Notes: a model not told the origin generated them from the letters alone. DNA of 21,205 nt from Saprospiraceae bacterium (GCA_016714985.1 JADKBS010000061.1:1-21205); one strand, 5' to 3'. Shown: positions 7,847 through 16,663, counted from the stretch's first letter. Made by a program: numbers and translations.

Positions 7847-7893
7847 TAATCCGAGTCTCATAGTCCTTGCAAGAACAAAGTAAAACATTGAAC

Positions 7894-8073
7894 ATGTACA
7901 GAATACGCTTATTCATATTCCTCGTCTTCGCCCAAGCTTACGGTGCATGGGCGCAATCGCCAAATAAGGTTCAGTTTGACAGTATCATCAATCGGATTGC
8001 GGTATTGGAAAAGTCCTTGGTAGGGAAGGGGAAGCCCACCAGTTGTTGCAAGTATGATTCCAGCAGAATTTAA
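7894..8073 (+). pseudogene. N-terminal fragment of a secreted protein cut by a repeat
   Basis: ATG 7894 gives MYRIRLFIFLVFAQAYGAWAQ, a clean Sec signal peptide ending in A-W-A. VQFDSIINRIAVLEKSLV follows, a short coiled-coil-like helix. The frame then enters the 59-nt repeat at about 8042 and stops inside it (TSCCKYDSSRI), so only about 28 mature residues precede the repeat. This looks like the head of a longer exported protein whose body was lost. An in-frame ATG at 7867 would put a charged tail before the signal peptide and is less likely. The rest of the protein is not in the window. Confidence 0.5.
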
Positions 8074-8100
8074 GAAATGAAGTTCTTGCAAGTTTGCAAC
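8042..8100. repeat. 59-nt repeat, copy 2
   Basis: Matches 7762-7820 with two substitutions. It supplies the stop codon of the secreted-protein fragment, and its 3' end merges with the left inverted repeat of the REP-like element. Confidence 0.85.
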
Positions 8101-8316
8101 TTGCAAGGCTACTCATGAGCGGTTTTGCAGGCTTTTCATCCCGCAAAAGCCAGCAATTTCGGTCAAGAATTCACTGCTAATTTGCGAGTGCCGAGCCTTG
8201 CAAGGCTACACATGGGCGGTTTTGCAGGCTTTTCATCCCGCAAAAGCCAGCAATTTCGGTCAAGAATTCACTGCTAATTTGCGAGTGCCGAGCCTTGCAA
8301 GTTGCAAACTTGCAAG
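8085..8316. mobile_element. REP-like element: 23-bp inverted ends around a 2 x 97-nt tandem repeat
   Basis: 8085-8107 and 8294-8316 are perfect 23-nt reverse complements (arms start CTTGCAAG), and each arm is itself nearly palindromic. Between them lie two 97-nt units (8100-8196 and 8197-8293) that differ at about two positions. Each unit holds a GGCTTTT/AAAAGCC hairpin with an 8-nt loop. The right end is 39 nt before the RAYT start. RAYT transposases are known to act on palindromic REP elements beside their gene, so this is probably its substrate. Confidence 0.75.
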
Positions 8317-8355
8317 AACAAAAAGTGGTGTGTAGCTTTGCCCAAAAGCAATACT

Positions 8356-8937
8356 ATGAGCCGAGTACTAAAAATCTCGAACCCACAGGGCATCTACTTC
8401 GTCACCTTCACCGTCATCCACTGGATTGACCTTTTCACAAGGCCCGAATACTGCGACATTTTGCTGGATTCCCTTCGGCACTGTCAAGAAAACAAGGGGC
8501 TGGTGATTCACGCTTTTGTCATCATGTCCAGCCACATGCACCTTATTGTGTCAAGCAAGGAAGGTGGTGAGCCATTATCAGACATTATTCGGGATTTCAA
8601 GAAATACACTTCCAAGAAATTGGTAGAGGCCGTGAAAACCATACCAGAAAGCCGCCGTGAATGGCTTTTGCGGGCCTTTGAAAAGGCAGGTGAACGCAAT
8701 TCAAACAACAGTAAATACCAAGTCTGGATTCAAGACAACCATCCGGTTGAACTTGTTACTTTGAAGTTTGTCAAGCAGAAATTGGATTATATACATCTAA
8801 ATCCAGTGAAGGCAAGAATCGTGTTTGATGGTGCCGACTACGTTAATTCAAGCGCCACGGCTTATGTCGGTAGGCATCAGGAATGTCCTTTGGAAATAGT
8901 AATCTTGGAGGCGCATGGGTTGGGTTGGAATGAATAA
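8356..8937 (+). CDS. REP-associated tyrosine transposase (RAYT, IS200-like Y1 family)
   Basis: 193 residues from ATG 8356. This start is preferred to an upstream in-frame TTG because the Y1 domain begins here (RVLKISNPQGIYFVTFTVIH). HMH at 60-62 (IMSSHMHLIVS) is the metal-binding HUH motif, and Tyr144 in KLDYIHLNPVKARI is the likely nucleophile. Enzymes of this family cut and join single-stranded DNA at palindromic REP sequences and are thought to spread them. Length and both motifs are intact. A 23-bp inverted-repeat element ends 39 nt upstream, as expected of a RAYT locus. It closes the accessory island on the right. Confidence 0.88.
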   Translation: MSRVLKISNPQGIYFVTFTVIHWIDLFTRPEYCDILLDSLRHCQENKGLVIHAFVIMSSHMHLIVSSKEGGEPLSDIIRDFKKYTSKKLVEAVKTIPESRREWLLRAFEKAGERNSNNSKYQVWIQDNHPVELVTLKFVKQKLDYIHLNPVKARIVFDGADYVNSSATAYVGRHQECPLEIVILEAHGLGWNE

Positions 8938-9027
8938 CCATCCCCACCTCCAAATCCTGCTATCGCAGGTACGCAGCGGCAAAATCGCCATCCCAGAAAT
9001 CCCGCTGTCGCCCCCTTATCCTATCAA

Positions 9028-9075
9028 TTAAAAAACACCGAAGCACGTGTGCAAGCTGCACTTACACACGTGCTT
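9028..9075 (-). terminator. Rho-independent terminator of the small membrane protein gene
   Basis: AAGCACGTGTG (9041-9051) and CACACGTGCTT (9065-9075) form a perfect 11-bp stem with a 13-nt loop. Read on the minus strand it is followed by a T run (complement of the A run at about 9029-9035). It lies 74 nt past the stop of the minus-strand gene. Confidence 0.75.
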
Positions 9076-9148
9076 TGGTTCCGGCGATTAGCCGCCATAT
9101 ACCACAATTCATAGCTCATGCCCAGCAGCCGCACACCGACTAGCAATC

Positions 9149-9355
9149 TCACAGCGCTGGTCGCAACACGATTTTGCCCTTCGGCAGGGCAGGCAGGCTT
9201 GCCTTTAGCTGAATGCCTAAAATGGCGCTAAAGAACAAGGGCAAGGCAAATATCGTCATCCACCATTGGCCTGTGAAGCCCGCTACGAGAATTATGGCCA
9301 TCATGAGGTAAAACTGAATTACCATCTTTCCGACGTTCAATTCATAGGTTTTCAT
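9149..9355 (-). CDS. Small membrane protein, DUF2892 (YgaP-like) type
   Basis: 68 residues. NVGKMVIQFYLMMAIILVAG, then a Trp-Trp turn (TGQWWMTI) and IFALPLFFSAILGI make two transmembrane helices. The N-terminal asparagine-valine-glycine start and the helix-turn-helix layout match DUF2892 proteins, found alone or fused to rhodanese domains; their role is not settled. The short cytoplasmic tail ends PKGKIVLRPAL. It is a single gene with its own terminator and no close partner on its strand. Confidence 0.6.
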   Translation of the reverse strand: MKTYELNVGKMVIQFYLMMAIILVAGFTGQWWMTIFALPLFFSAILGIQLKASLPALPKGKIVLRPAL

Positions 9356-9553
9356 GTCTGATTCATTTAATTGCTGGTCAACTCAACCAGTCCCCAAAGA
9401 TGGCCCGTTTTCCAAGGCAAGCTGTTATGCTATATTGTGAAATGCTTACATAATTAGCAGGTAGGGACCATTCAGGCACTGGCTCATGTTTTTTGACCAA
9501 TCGCCATAATTAGGTTAATTAGCTGCAAATACCAAGACGACCAAGCCCCCACC

Positions 9554-10166
9554 CTACCGCCTATCCCAAACCGTGATCACCCGCTGCCCCTGCTGGGGCC
9601 TGAACACGTAGAAGAGGGTGTCCATTGCCTTGGCAGCAACCAGGGTAGCAATCGGCTCATCGGGCATGGCTTCTTCCCAGAGTTCGTCCACATCCGACAG
9701 GTCTTCCACGGTATGGTAGAGGGAGTTCTTGAAAAGCCCCTCCCCATCGCCATCGGGTGCAAGGAACTCGAAAAGGCCTTTGGAGCCATAGCCCAAAAAG
9801 CTGCAGTAATCGCCGCCAGCGCAGGGCCAGTACCAGTTTTGGTGCTTGAAAATGGGCGGTGTGGTGCGTTCGAGCAGGTCGGTGATTTCATAAGCCTTGT
9901 TGCCTCACTGCCTTGGTGGACTTCTCGGGCTTGCGCAACTGCAATTGGTGTTTAAGTGCTTCAATATCGCCCTCGCAGGTGTAACTGTCTTGCGCCAGCA
10001 ATTTGGCCGACAAAAGGCATTCAGGGCAAATGGCGTTGAACCGGTCGGTGCCGAGGAAGGCAGTGCCATCGAGGCAGGTTTTTTCGGCTTCGCAAAAGGT
10101 GCATTTGGCAGGAGCGGCAAGCCACTGGGCAAATCGTTCGGGTTGTTGGAAGTATTTGAACTGCAT
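9554..10166 (-). CDS. CbrC/UPF0167 family protein, one frameshift
   Basis: About 200 residues from ATG 10166 (MQFKYFQQPERFAQW), chosen because family members start with this K-Y-F motif. CTFCEAEKTC and ICPECLL hold cysteine pairs that may bind a metal. After a frame change near 9891 (one extra G in CAAGGC), the second half gives AYEITDLLERTTPPIF, WPCAGGDYCSFLGYGSKG and ends VITVWDRR. The tract W.C.GDYC.FLG is the family hallmark. E. coli CbrC is linked to colicin E2 tolerance; the biochemical role is unknown. The indel matches the window's general pattern of homopolymer shifts, so the real gene may be intact. Confidence 0.7.
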
Positions 10167-10320
10167 GTTTGTGAATTGGGCGTGGAACAAAGATGGAGGC
10201 ATTGACCGAACCCGTGGGGCTTGGGCGATGAGGTCAGTTATGTGCGGGTGGTGGTGCAATGATGCACTAATATACTGCGAGCCGCCAAGTTTTCCCAAAA
10301 AATCGGGACAGGTCGTGCAT

Positions 10321-10383
10321 GGTTGATAAGGGTTGATGTAGTTGATATGGGTTGATAATCAACCAAATCAACGCTTATCAACC
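10321..10383. repeat. Cluster of GTTGAT half-sites, nested inverted repeat
   Basis: Four GTTGAT words on the plus strand (10321-10356) are followed by three ATCAAC words (10358-10383). GGTTGATAAG (10321-10330) is the reverse complement of CTTATCAACC (10374-10383), and GGTTGAT/ATCAACC (10350-10364) forms an inner palindrome with a 1-nt centre. It lies between CbrC and OsmC. Confidence 0.75.
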
Positions 10384-10471
10384 AAGGCACTTATGCCCAA
10401 AATTTGGCGGGTTGAGCTATAGCTTTCGGCGTTGAGAAAAATGATTTGTGAGAAGTGGTCGGATGGGGCAA

Positions 10472-10889
10472 CTACACCAACTCCGCCTCCACCTTAATCT
10501 CACAATTCAGCAACTTTGAAATTGGGCAGTTCTTCTCCGCATCGGCCACGCACTCGGTGAACTGCTCGGCGCTGATGCCGGGCACATTGGCCTTGAGCTG
10601 CAGCAGCGACTCGGTGACCGCCCCATTGTCGAGGGAGATGGTACATTTGGTCTCCAAACTGGTTGGTGTGAAACCTGCTCCACCTAGCACGAAGGAGAGC
10701 TTCATGTTGAAGCAGCCAGCGTGGGCAGCCGCAATGAGTTCCCTCCGGGTTGGTCCTGATGCCGTCGGCAAAGCGGGTGTTGTAAGAGTACTGTGTCTGG
10801 TTCAGCACGGTACTCTGGGTGGTGAGAGTCCCCGTGCCTTCTTTGCCGGAGCCTTCCCAAGCGGATGTTGCGTTTCTTTTGATGGCCAT
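10472..10889 (-). CDS. osmC: OsmC family organic hydroperoxide reductase, one frameshift
   Basis: About 139 residues from ATG 10889 (MAIKRNATSAWEGSGKEGTG). OsmC enzymes reduce organic peroxides in the cytoplasm with two cysteines. Both are present: the peroxidatic Cys in ELIAAAHAGCFNMKLS and the resolving Cys in ADAEKNCPISKLL. The end, NCEIKVEAELV, is typical. A frame change lies at about 10741 within NPEELIAA, where GAGGG carries one G too many; removing it restores the full family sequence. The length is normal for OsmC. It is divergent from the nucleotidyltransferase gene, with a large hairpin element between them. Confidence 0.85.
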
Positions 10890-10937
10890 GTTCGATTGTT
10901 TTTGATGTGAAAGGTGGATATTTGGATTTGCAAACCA

Positions 10938-11058
10938 TAACTGCTTAGGAGGGTGTGGGAGGAGAGAGAAAAATTTCATTTTTTCTCTCTCCTCCCACAT
11001 TTTGGGAGTTTTTGGTAAAATTGAAAATTTTCCCCAAAACTCCCCTGCTAAGCAGTTA
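10938..11058. repeat. 121-nt element folding as a three-arm (cruciform-like) structure
   Basis: The outer ends TAACTGCTTAG (10938-10948) and CTAAGCAGTTA (11048-11058) are perfect 11-bp inverted repeats. Inside, a 20-bp perfect stem (10954-10973 with 10980-10999, 6-nt loop) is purine-rich on one side. A second hairpin pairs GGGAGTTTT (11004-11012) with AAAACTCCC (11036-11044) and, nearer the loop, AAAATT with AATTTT. It lies between divergent genes, so it is not a terminator of either; a MITE or other interspersed element is more likely. Confidence 0.75.
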
Positions 11059-11155
11059 CTGCAAACCTAAGAATTGTAAGCGGAATAAAAGGGTTAAAAG
11101 GTTATACAGGCAATGTTCGCTGCTCCTTTTCAACCGCTTAAAACCTACGGTAAAA

Positions 11156-11752
11156 ATGACCACCAACCTCCATATCCTCGTCCTCGCAGCAGGTGCATCC
11201 ACCCGTCTCGGCCAGCCCAAGCAATTGGTTCGCTGGGGCGAGAAGACTTTGCTCGAAAAGTCATGCGAGACAGCCATTTCCATTGAAAACCAAGGCATTA
11301 CCGTCGTGCTGGGTGCCAGTTGCGAAGTGATAAACCCGGCCATTGAGCACCTGCCCGTGCGCACCGTCTTCAACGAAAACTGGGCATTGGGCATGGGTAC
11401 CACCATTGCCTGCGGCATTGCCAGTTTACCGCCCGATGCCGATGCCGTACTGCTCCTGCTCTGCGACCAGCCCTTTGTTTCTCTGGGTTTACTGAAAGAT
11501 TTGGTGGAAAAATGGCAACAACACCCAAGCCATATCGTCGCCTCGGCCTACGGTGGCAGCTACGGCCCACCCGCTATTTTCGGAAAGGAATGTTTCGATG
11601 GATTGTTGGCGCTGCAAGGCCAACAAGGTGCCAAAAAACTGATGGGACAGTACACAAACAAGCTGTTGTTGGTTGATTTCCCCGAAGGCCTCTTCGACAT
11701 TGACACCCCCGCTGATTTAGGCAGGCTCCCCCCTGAAACCTTTGAAACCTGA
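11156..11752 (+). CDS. MobA/MocA-like nucleotidyltransferase
   Basis: 198 residues from ATG 11156. LVLAAGASTRLGQPKQLV (about 8-25) is the nucleotide-binding loop with the Arg-Leu-Gly and Lys of the family, and LLLLCDQPFVS carries the metal-binding Asp. GPPAIFGKECFDGLLAL and DFPEGLFDIDTPADL finish the fold. The whole sequence fits molybdenum-cofactor cytidylyltransferases (MocA) and related NTP transferases, which add CMP or GMP to molybdopterin. No other molybdenum-cofactor gene is in the window, so the substrate is not certain. The last residues (PPETFET) come from the GGTTTCAGG repeat, which appears to have changed the original stop. Confidence 0.82.
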   Translation: MTTNLHILVLAAGASTRLGQPKQLVRWGEKTLLEKSCETAISIENQGITVVLGASCEVINPAIEHLPVRTVFNENWALGMGTTIACGIASLPPDADAVLLLLCDQPFVSLGLLKDLVEKWQQHPSHIVASAYGGSYGPPAIFGKECFDGLLALQGQQGAKKLMGQYTNKLLLVDFPEGLFDIDTPADLGRLPPETFET

Positions 11753-13221
11753 AACCTGCCCCCCTGAAACCTGAAACCCCTGAAACCTGAAACCCCTGAA
11801 ACCTGAAACCTACCCCCCACCACTTCCAGCAGCCATTTCTTCTCCACCAGTTGCTCGGTCTTGGAGATTTCATCCCGCAATTGGGCGACCGCCTCCTTGT
11901 CGTAGTGATCAACAGAGAGCAGGCGGTTCACGAACTTGAGGAGGTTCAAGTAACCGTTTCGGGGCACGGTACCAAGCTCCCGATGGCGATAGATGAAGTT
12001 CTTGAAACTGGTAATGAGCGAACTGAGGGCTTCCCGTTCGTTTTTTTCAAAATAGATGCGCAACAACATGCGGCGGGCACTTAGGTTGTGGCTGAGGTCG
12101 TCGAAGTCGGCCCTTTGCAATAGTTCCATCGCTTTTTCATAGTCAGGCTTTTCAAAATAAAATATGGCGAGGTTGTAATTGTAGGTGCTCTCCCGGTATT
12201 TTAGCTCGATGTGGTCCCGGTATTCTGTGATAAAATGCTCCACCCAGTTGAAATCCTTGAGTATCAGCCCCGCCAGGACGATATTGTTGTAGGTAAACCT
12301 CGAAAGCAGGTTGTTCTCCAGGAATGCCTTGGTCGCCAGCCCTTCCTTGTAAAGCTCAAACGCCTCCTGCAAAAACGCCCGCTCGCCCCGGTTGGAGCGC
12401 CCGATGCAATAATTGATGGCCACGAGGTAAAGGTCCTTCACCTCGTTGGGGGGGAGGCTGGCGTGCTGGGTGCGCATGAGCGTGCGCAGCGCTTCGAACC
12501 AGCGTAGGCTGTCGGGGTCAGTCAGGGCCTTGTAGCAGTGGTAGTAGAGGTTGATGGCTGGCACCTCTTGGTAGCGGTTCTGCTCCACAAGGCTCAGTAC
12601 GGCGTCAATCAGCGGTTGGTCGAAGGCATCCACCTTGGCCACGGCCCTGTGAGTGACGAGTGTGCAGGCTTCCCACAGTTTTTTTGCCAAAAAATAATGC
12701 GTGAGCGACTCCGAAAACTCCTTGAACGAAGCCATGCTGGTGCGGCTTTCCTGCTTCGCAAAAATATGTTTTTCAAGGTGCAGTTGAAAGGCATTGAAAT
12801 GGTGTTCGGCATCTTCGTAGGGGTGGTTTTCCAGCGTCTTTTCCACCGATTTTATCTCCTTCTCGAACAGCCGGGGAAGATTGCGTTTCCGCAACGCCCT
12901 TGCGAGCAAAATCCCTTTCCCGACGGCGTCGCCCTCCCGTTCCTTGTGCACGATGTATTCTTTCATCACGGCATAAAGGAACGACATGGCATAATCGAAC
13001 TTGGCCGCATCGAACGGCTCGTCTGGGAAGATTGCGGCAAATACAAGGCTCCGTTCCACTATTGCCTCGTCCTTATAAGGGAAGTGCAGGTAAAGGTAGT
13101 CGTACAGGTCGGCAACGTCCCTGCGCTGGTTGAACGCAGGGGATCGCACGAACTTGCCGAGCTCCCGTTGCTCGCTTTTATCCAATGCTTTGAACAGTTC
13201 GAGTAGGCGGCTTTTATGCAT
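11560..13221 (-). CDS. TPR-like helical repeat protein of Bacteroidota, C-terminus extended through repeats
   Basis: From ATG 13221 (MHKSRLLELFKALDKSEQREL) about 470 residues of helical hairpins with TPR spacing can be read (for example YNLAIFYFEKPDYEKAMELL). There is no signal peptide, so it is probably cytoplasmic; function unknown. The natural end seems to be near QLVEKKWLLEVVGG (about 11815). Beyond it the frame reads the GGTTTCAGG array as GFRFQ-type repeats and then runs antisense through about 190 nt of the convergent nucleotidyltransferase gene before stopping at 11560. The extra 85 residues look non-native. Alternative start: ATG 13236, five residues earlier. This is one of the longest uninterrupted frames in the window. 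Confidence 0.65.
   Translation of the reverse strand: MHKSRLLELFKALDKSEQRELGKFVRSPAFNQRRDVADLYDYLYLHFPYKDEAIVERSLVFAAIFPDEPFDAAKFDYAMSFLYAVMKEYIVHKEREGDAVGKGILLARALRKRNLPRLFEKEIKSVEKTLENHPYEDAEHHFNAFQLHLEKHIFAKQESRTSMASFKEFSESLTHYFLAKKLWEACTLVTHRAVAKVDAFDQPLIDAVLSLVEQNRYQEVPAINLYYHCYKALTDPDSLRWFEALRTLMRTQHASLPPNEVKDLYLVAINYCIGRSNRGERAFLQEAFELYKEGLATKAFLENNLLSRFTYNNIVLAGLILKDFNWVEHFITEYRDHIELKYRESTYNYNLAIFYFEKPDYEKAMELLQRADFDDLSHNLSARRMLLRIYFEKNEREALSSLITSFKNFIYRHRELGTVPRNGYLNLLKFVNRLLSVDHYDKEAVAQLRDEISKTEQLVEKKWLLEVVGGRFQVSGVSGFRGFRFQGGRFQVSKVSGGSLPKSAGVSMSKRPSGKSTNNSLFVYCPISFLAPCWPCSANNPSKHSFPKIAGGP
11735..11815. repeat. Short-period CCTGAAAC repeat array between convergent genes
   Basis: At least eight imperfect CCTGAAACC units in about 80 nt (reverse GGTTTCAGG), mixed with C runs. 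It spans the stop of the nucleotidyltransferase gene and the expected end of the minus-strand helical-repeat gene. Confidence 0.8.
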
Positions 13222-13485
13222 GGTGGTACAAATCAACTTGCTGAATTGCCGCAGGCATCAAAAAAAAAACTGCGCCAATCTGTTTGAGCGTCTTTTGTTT
13301 AATTTTGAGAAACATCGCTCAAATACCCTTGCAATATAAGTATATTTACTAGTTAGGTTCAAAAAAAAGATTGAGAAACCGATTTATTTGTTGTTGCTCC
13401 GCAATGCTTATAGCCGCAATTTTGTACCGTTGAGAAAACTTCGCCTCCCCCCGGGCACATTCGAGACCACTGAATTGTAAATTTG
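13222..13485. other. Divergent intergenic region
   Basis: 264 nt, AT-rich, between the divergent helical-repeat and beta-propeller genes. A plus-strand TAATTTTG (13300-13307) fits the TAnnTTTG -7 consensus, but no TTTG lies at the usual spacing upstream (one is 13 nt away), so it is only a weak promoter candidate. A9 and A8 runs occur at about 13260 and 13363. No RNA gene or repeat was seen. Confidence 0.35.
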
Positions 13486-16400
13486 ATGAACAACCGTCAA
13501 GGTAAATATAGCAGTAAGGCATCCCGTGTTTTTGCCGCTCGCTGGCCAATCCATTTATTGGTCGGCCTGTTCATCTTTTGCGGTCCCCTCCCTTCGGCGT
13601 TAGCGCAAGCCAACACTTGGCGGCAAGACCTGAACTTTGGCAGCTACGACTTTGCAAGGGGCCTGTTCCCTACTCCCGATGGCGGTTATGTGGCAGCGGG
13701 CCACACGGGCAACGGCCCCGACCTACGACGTGTTCATGGTAAAGCTGGATGCCTTCGGCAACGAGCAGTGGCGGCGAACTTATGGTGGCCCTGAACACGA
13801 CATCATTGACGACTTCAAACAAACCTCCGATGGCGGCTACTTGCTCTGCGGAACCAGCTTTGTACCCGGCCCTACGAGTTTCGATTTTCGCCTCATCAAG
13901 ACCGACTACCTCGGCAACGTCATTTGGAACAAAACATACGGCACCGCTGCCATTGATTTTTCGAGGTCAGCTATCGAGACTTCCGACGGCGGTTATGCCA
14001 TCGTGGGGCGCTCCGACAACGGCACGGATGTAGGCATTCTGCTCATAAAGACCGATGCAAACGGCAACGAGATTTGGTCGAACACCTATGGCGGTATCGG
14101 CGATGACGAGGCATGGGGCATTGCAGAAACAATTGACAATCAATTGATTATCACAGGCCAATCCGCCAGTTTTGGGGCTGGCGACCAAGACGTTTACCTC
14201 GCCAAGATTGACCTCGACGGCAACTTCCAATGGTTCCAGACCTTTGGCGGATCCGACAACGATTTTGCCTTCGACGTGCAAGCAGTAGCAACTGGTGGCT
14301 ATGTCGTTGGCGGCTCCAAGGAGCTTTGGCGCTGGCGACTACGACGTTTACCTCCTCAAAATCAGCGACAACGGCATTTTGGAATGGTCGCAGACCTATG
14401 GCGGCGCCTTCGGCGAATGGGGCACTTACATCGCCCAAATACCGGGCGGAGGCTTTGCCTTGGCAGGCTCCACCCAGCGCTTCAACAACTGGTTCGATGA
14501 TGTTTACCTCGTGCGCACCGATGCCGATGGCGCATTGCTTTGGCAGCAGAGCTATGTCCGTGACCGCAAGGACATACCGCACTCGATCGAATTATTGCAA
14601 GATGGCAGTTTTGCCATTGCTGCCCACAGCCGGGTGGACGACGTGAACGGCAGCGTGCTAAACAGCACGGGGCAGGTTTTCCGCATCGGCCCTACGGGCC
14701 AACTGCTGTCGAACTACGTGCAAGGGCAGGTATTTTTCGATGAAAACAACGACTGCCTGCCCACGGCCAATGAGCAGCATTTTGGCGGATGTACCTCACC
14801 GCCACCAAAATTGGCACTGGAGGTGGCGTGGTGTTCCATGGCATCACAGACCATGACGGGCGCTTCTCCATCTTGACCGATACCGGCAACTACGAACTCC
14901 GGCTCTTTGCCCCGAATGCCTATTGGCAACCCTGCCAAAACGATCTGCCCATTGCGCAAGCAAGCCCGTTTGACACCACGTTGGCGGACTTTCCCCTGCA
15001 GGTGGGCATCGCCTGCCCCGAAATCGAAGTGGACATGGCGACTACGGCCTTAACGCCTTGTTCGTCAGCCATTTACGAAGTAAAATACTGTAATATCGGC
15101 ACAGCCGAAGCAGTAGGGGCAATGGCGGATGTGACATTGGACAGCGCATTGAACTTTATTGCTTCGCAACAACCCCTATTGGCACAAGTGGGCCGAACAT
15201 GGACTTTCGACCTCGGGAATTTGGCCGTCGGCGATTGTGGCAGTTTCTCCATCGAAACCTTTTTGGATTGCGATGCAGCTATCGGCAGGGCGCACCTCGT
15301 AACTGCCATGGCGATGCCCAGTGCTAGCTGCCTCCCGCCCGACCCACAATGGGACGGTGCCAGCCTCAGCGTGTCTGCCGTTTGCGATGCGGACAGTGTG
15401 CGCTTTTCGATTGCAAACAATGGGTCTGGCGGCATGTCCGACCCGCTGCTGAGCATCATCGTGGAAGACCAGATTCTAACTAGGGCCATCCAGTTGCAGT
15501 TGGAACCATTTGAAACCCAAGATTTCCTGCATCCCCACAACAACAAAACGCTGCGCCTCGAAGTGCCGCAAACACCTGGCCACCCCGGCAGGAGCCGCCC
15601 ATCGGTGAGCATCGAGGCATGTGGCAGCAGCACGGGCTTCGTGACCATCTTCCCGCAGGACGACGCCAACCCGTTCCGCTCAATACATGCCATGGAAAAC
15701 GAGGTGGTGCCTACGGCAAACACGGCATTGGCCTCCCCAGAAGGCATTGACAACCAGCATCTTATAGCACAGAACACCGACATCGAATACCTCATTCGGT
15801 TCCAGAACACCAGCGAAGACACGGCTACATACTGACGGTGAACAATGACGGGGTGCTCGAATTTGCCATCGAAAACGCTGCGCTGCCGCCTGATACCGAT
15901 AACGATACAGCTTCTATCGGCTATGTCAAGTTTCGGGTAAGCCAAGTGGCCGATGCGCCGTTCGACAGCACCATCCTGAACCGGGCAAGCATCAGTTTCG
16001 ACTACCAACAGCCTGTGGCCAAGCCGCAGTATTTCCATACCATCAAAAAACCGCAAATCTTTAACATTTCAGACGTGAGCCTCTGTACGGGGGGACTCTA
16101 TGGGGGTGTCGCCTGGGAAAGCGACACCACTTTTTTTGAAACGACGGTACTGCCCTTGTTCGACAGCCTGAACTTTGTGCAGCTAAATATAGGCCAGTTC
16201 GGCGCAACGGTGGTGCTTGACACCTTCACCATCGCCGGTATGCCGCTGAACGGCTGGTTGCTGGAAAACGATACGACCATCGTGGAGAACTTCGACCTTG
16301 GGGCGGGTTGCGACAGCATCGTGGTTTGGAACGTGGAGGTGCGCCCATCCGCCACGGGTGAACAGAATAGTTCCAATATCCGAATCTCCCCCAATCCTTT

Positions 16401-16620
16401 TAACGACTACTTGATTTTTGAAACAAGTCAGCATTTTGAACCCCTCCAAATTTTCACCCACCTTGGCCAACACCTAACGGTATCCAGTGATTTTCACCAA
16501 AACCTGCTTGAAAAGCGCCAATTTGTCATTTCCACAATTAACTGGCAACCTGGCGTTTATTATATATTTGCCAAGAATTCCGCACAGACATCATCTCCAA
16601 TCAAGTTGGTCAAGCACTGA
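13486..16620 (+). pseudogene. Large secreted beta-propeller-like protein with T9SS sorting domain, four frame breaks
   Basis: About 1040 residues if joined. ATG 13486 begins a signal peptide (HLLVGLFIFCGPLPSALAQ). Next come at least six repeats of about 50 residues, each with SDGGYxxxG, a D.xLIKTDxxGNxxW strand and TYGG, which should fold as a beta-propeller. A Cna-B-like segment follows (QGQVFFDENNDCLPTANEQH, FHGITDHDGRFSILTDTGNY), then conserved-repeat domains, a DUF7619-like block (IEYLIRFQNTSEDTATY with VLEFAIENAALPPD and IGYVKFRVSQ), and a sorting domain (RISPNPFNDYLIFETSQ, WQPGVYYIF). Frame changes lie near 13718 (one C extra), 14322 (one G extra), 14785 (one base short) and 15833 (one base short). 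The DUF7619-like block also lacks roughly 40 residues at the last break. Exported to the surface or medium; role unknown. Confidence 0.75.
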
Positions 16621-16663
16621 TAAAACGAAAGCTCCAATTTTGAGGTCGTCATGAACAATTCGG

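Noticed and set aside
7762..8316. CRISPR array
   Set aside because: Repeat units are 59 and 97 nt, spacing is irregular or zero, and no cas gene is present. The REP/RAYT explanation fits better.
10938..11058. Terminator for osmC or the nucleotidyltransferase
   Set aside because: Both genes start on the outer sides of this element and read away from it, so no transcript from them ends here.
12538..13206. 222-codon plus-strand open frame
   Set aside because: It lies wholly opposite the helical-repeat gene, whose minus-strand translation has coherent family-like sequence. It is a shadow frame.
15073..16056. 327-codon minus-strand open frame
   Set aside because: It lies opposite the beta-propeller/T9SS protein, whose plus-strand frames give recognisable domains.
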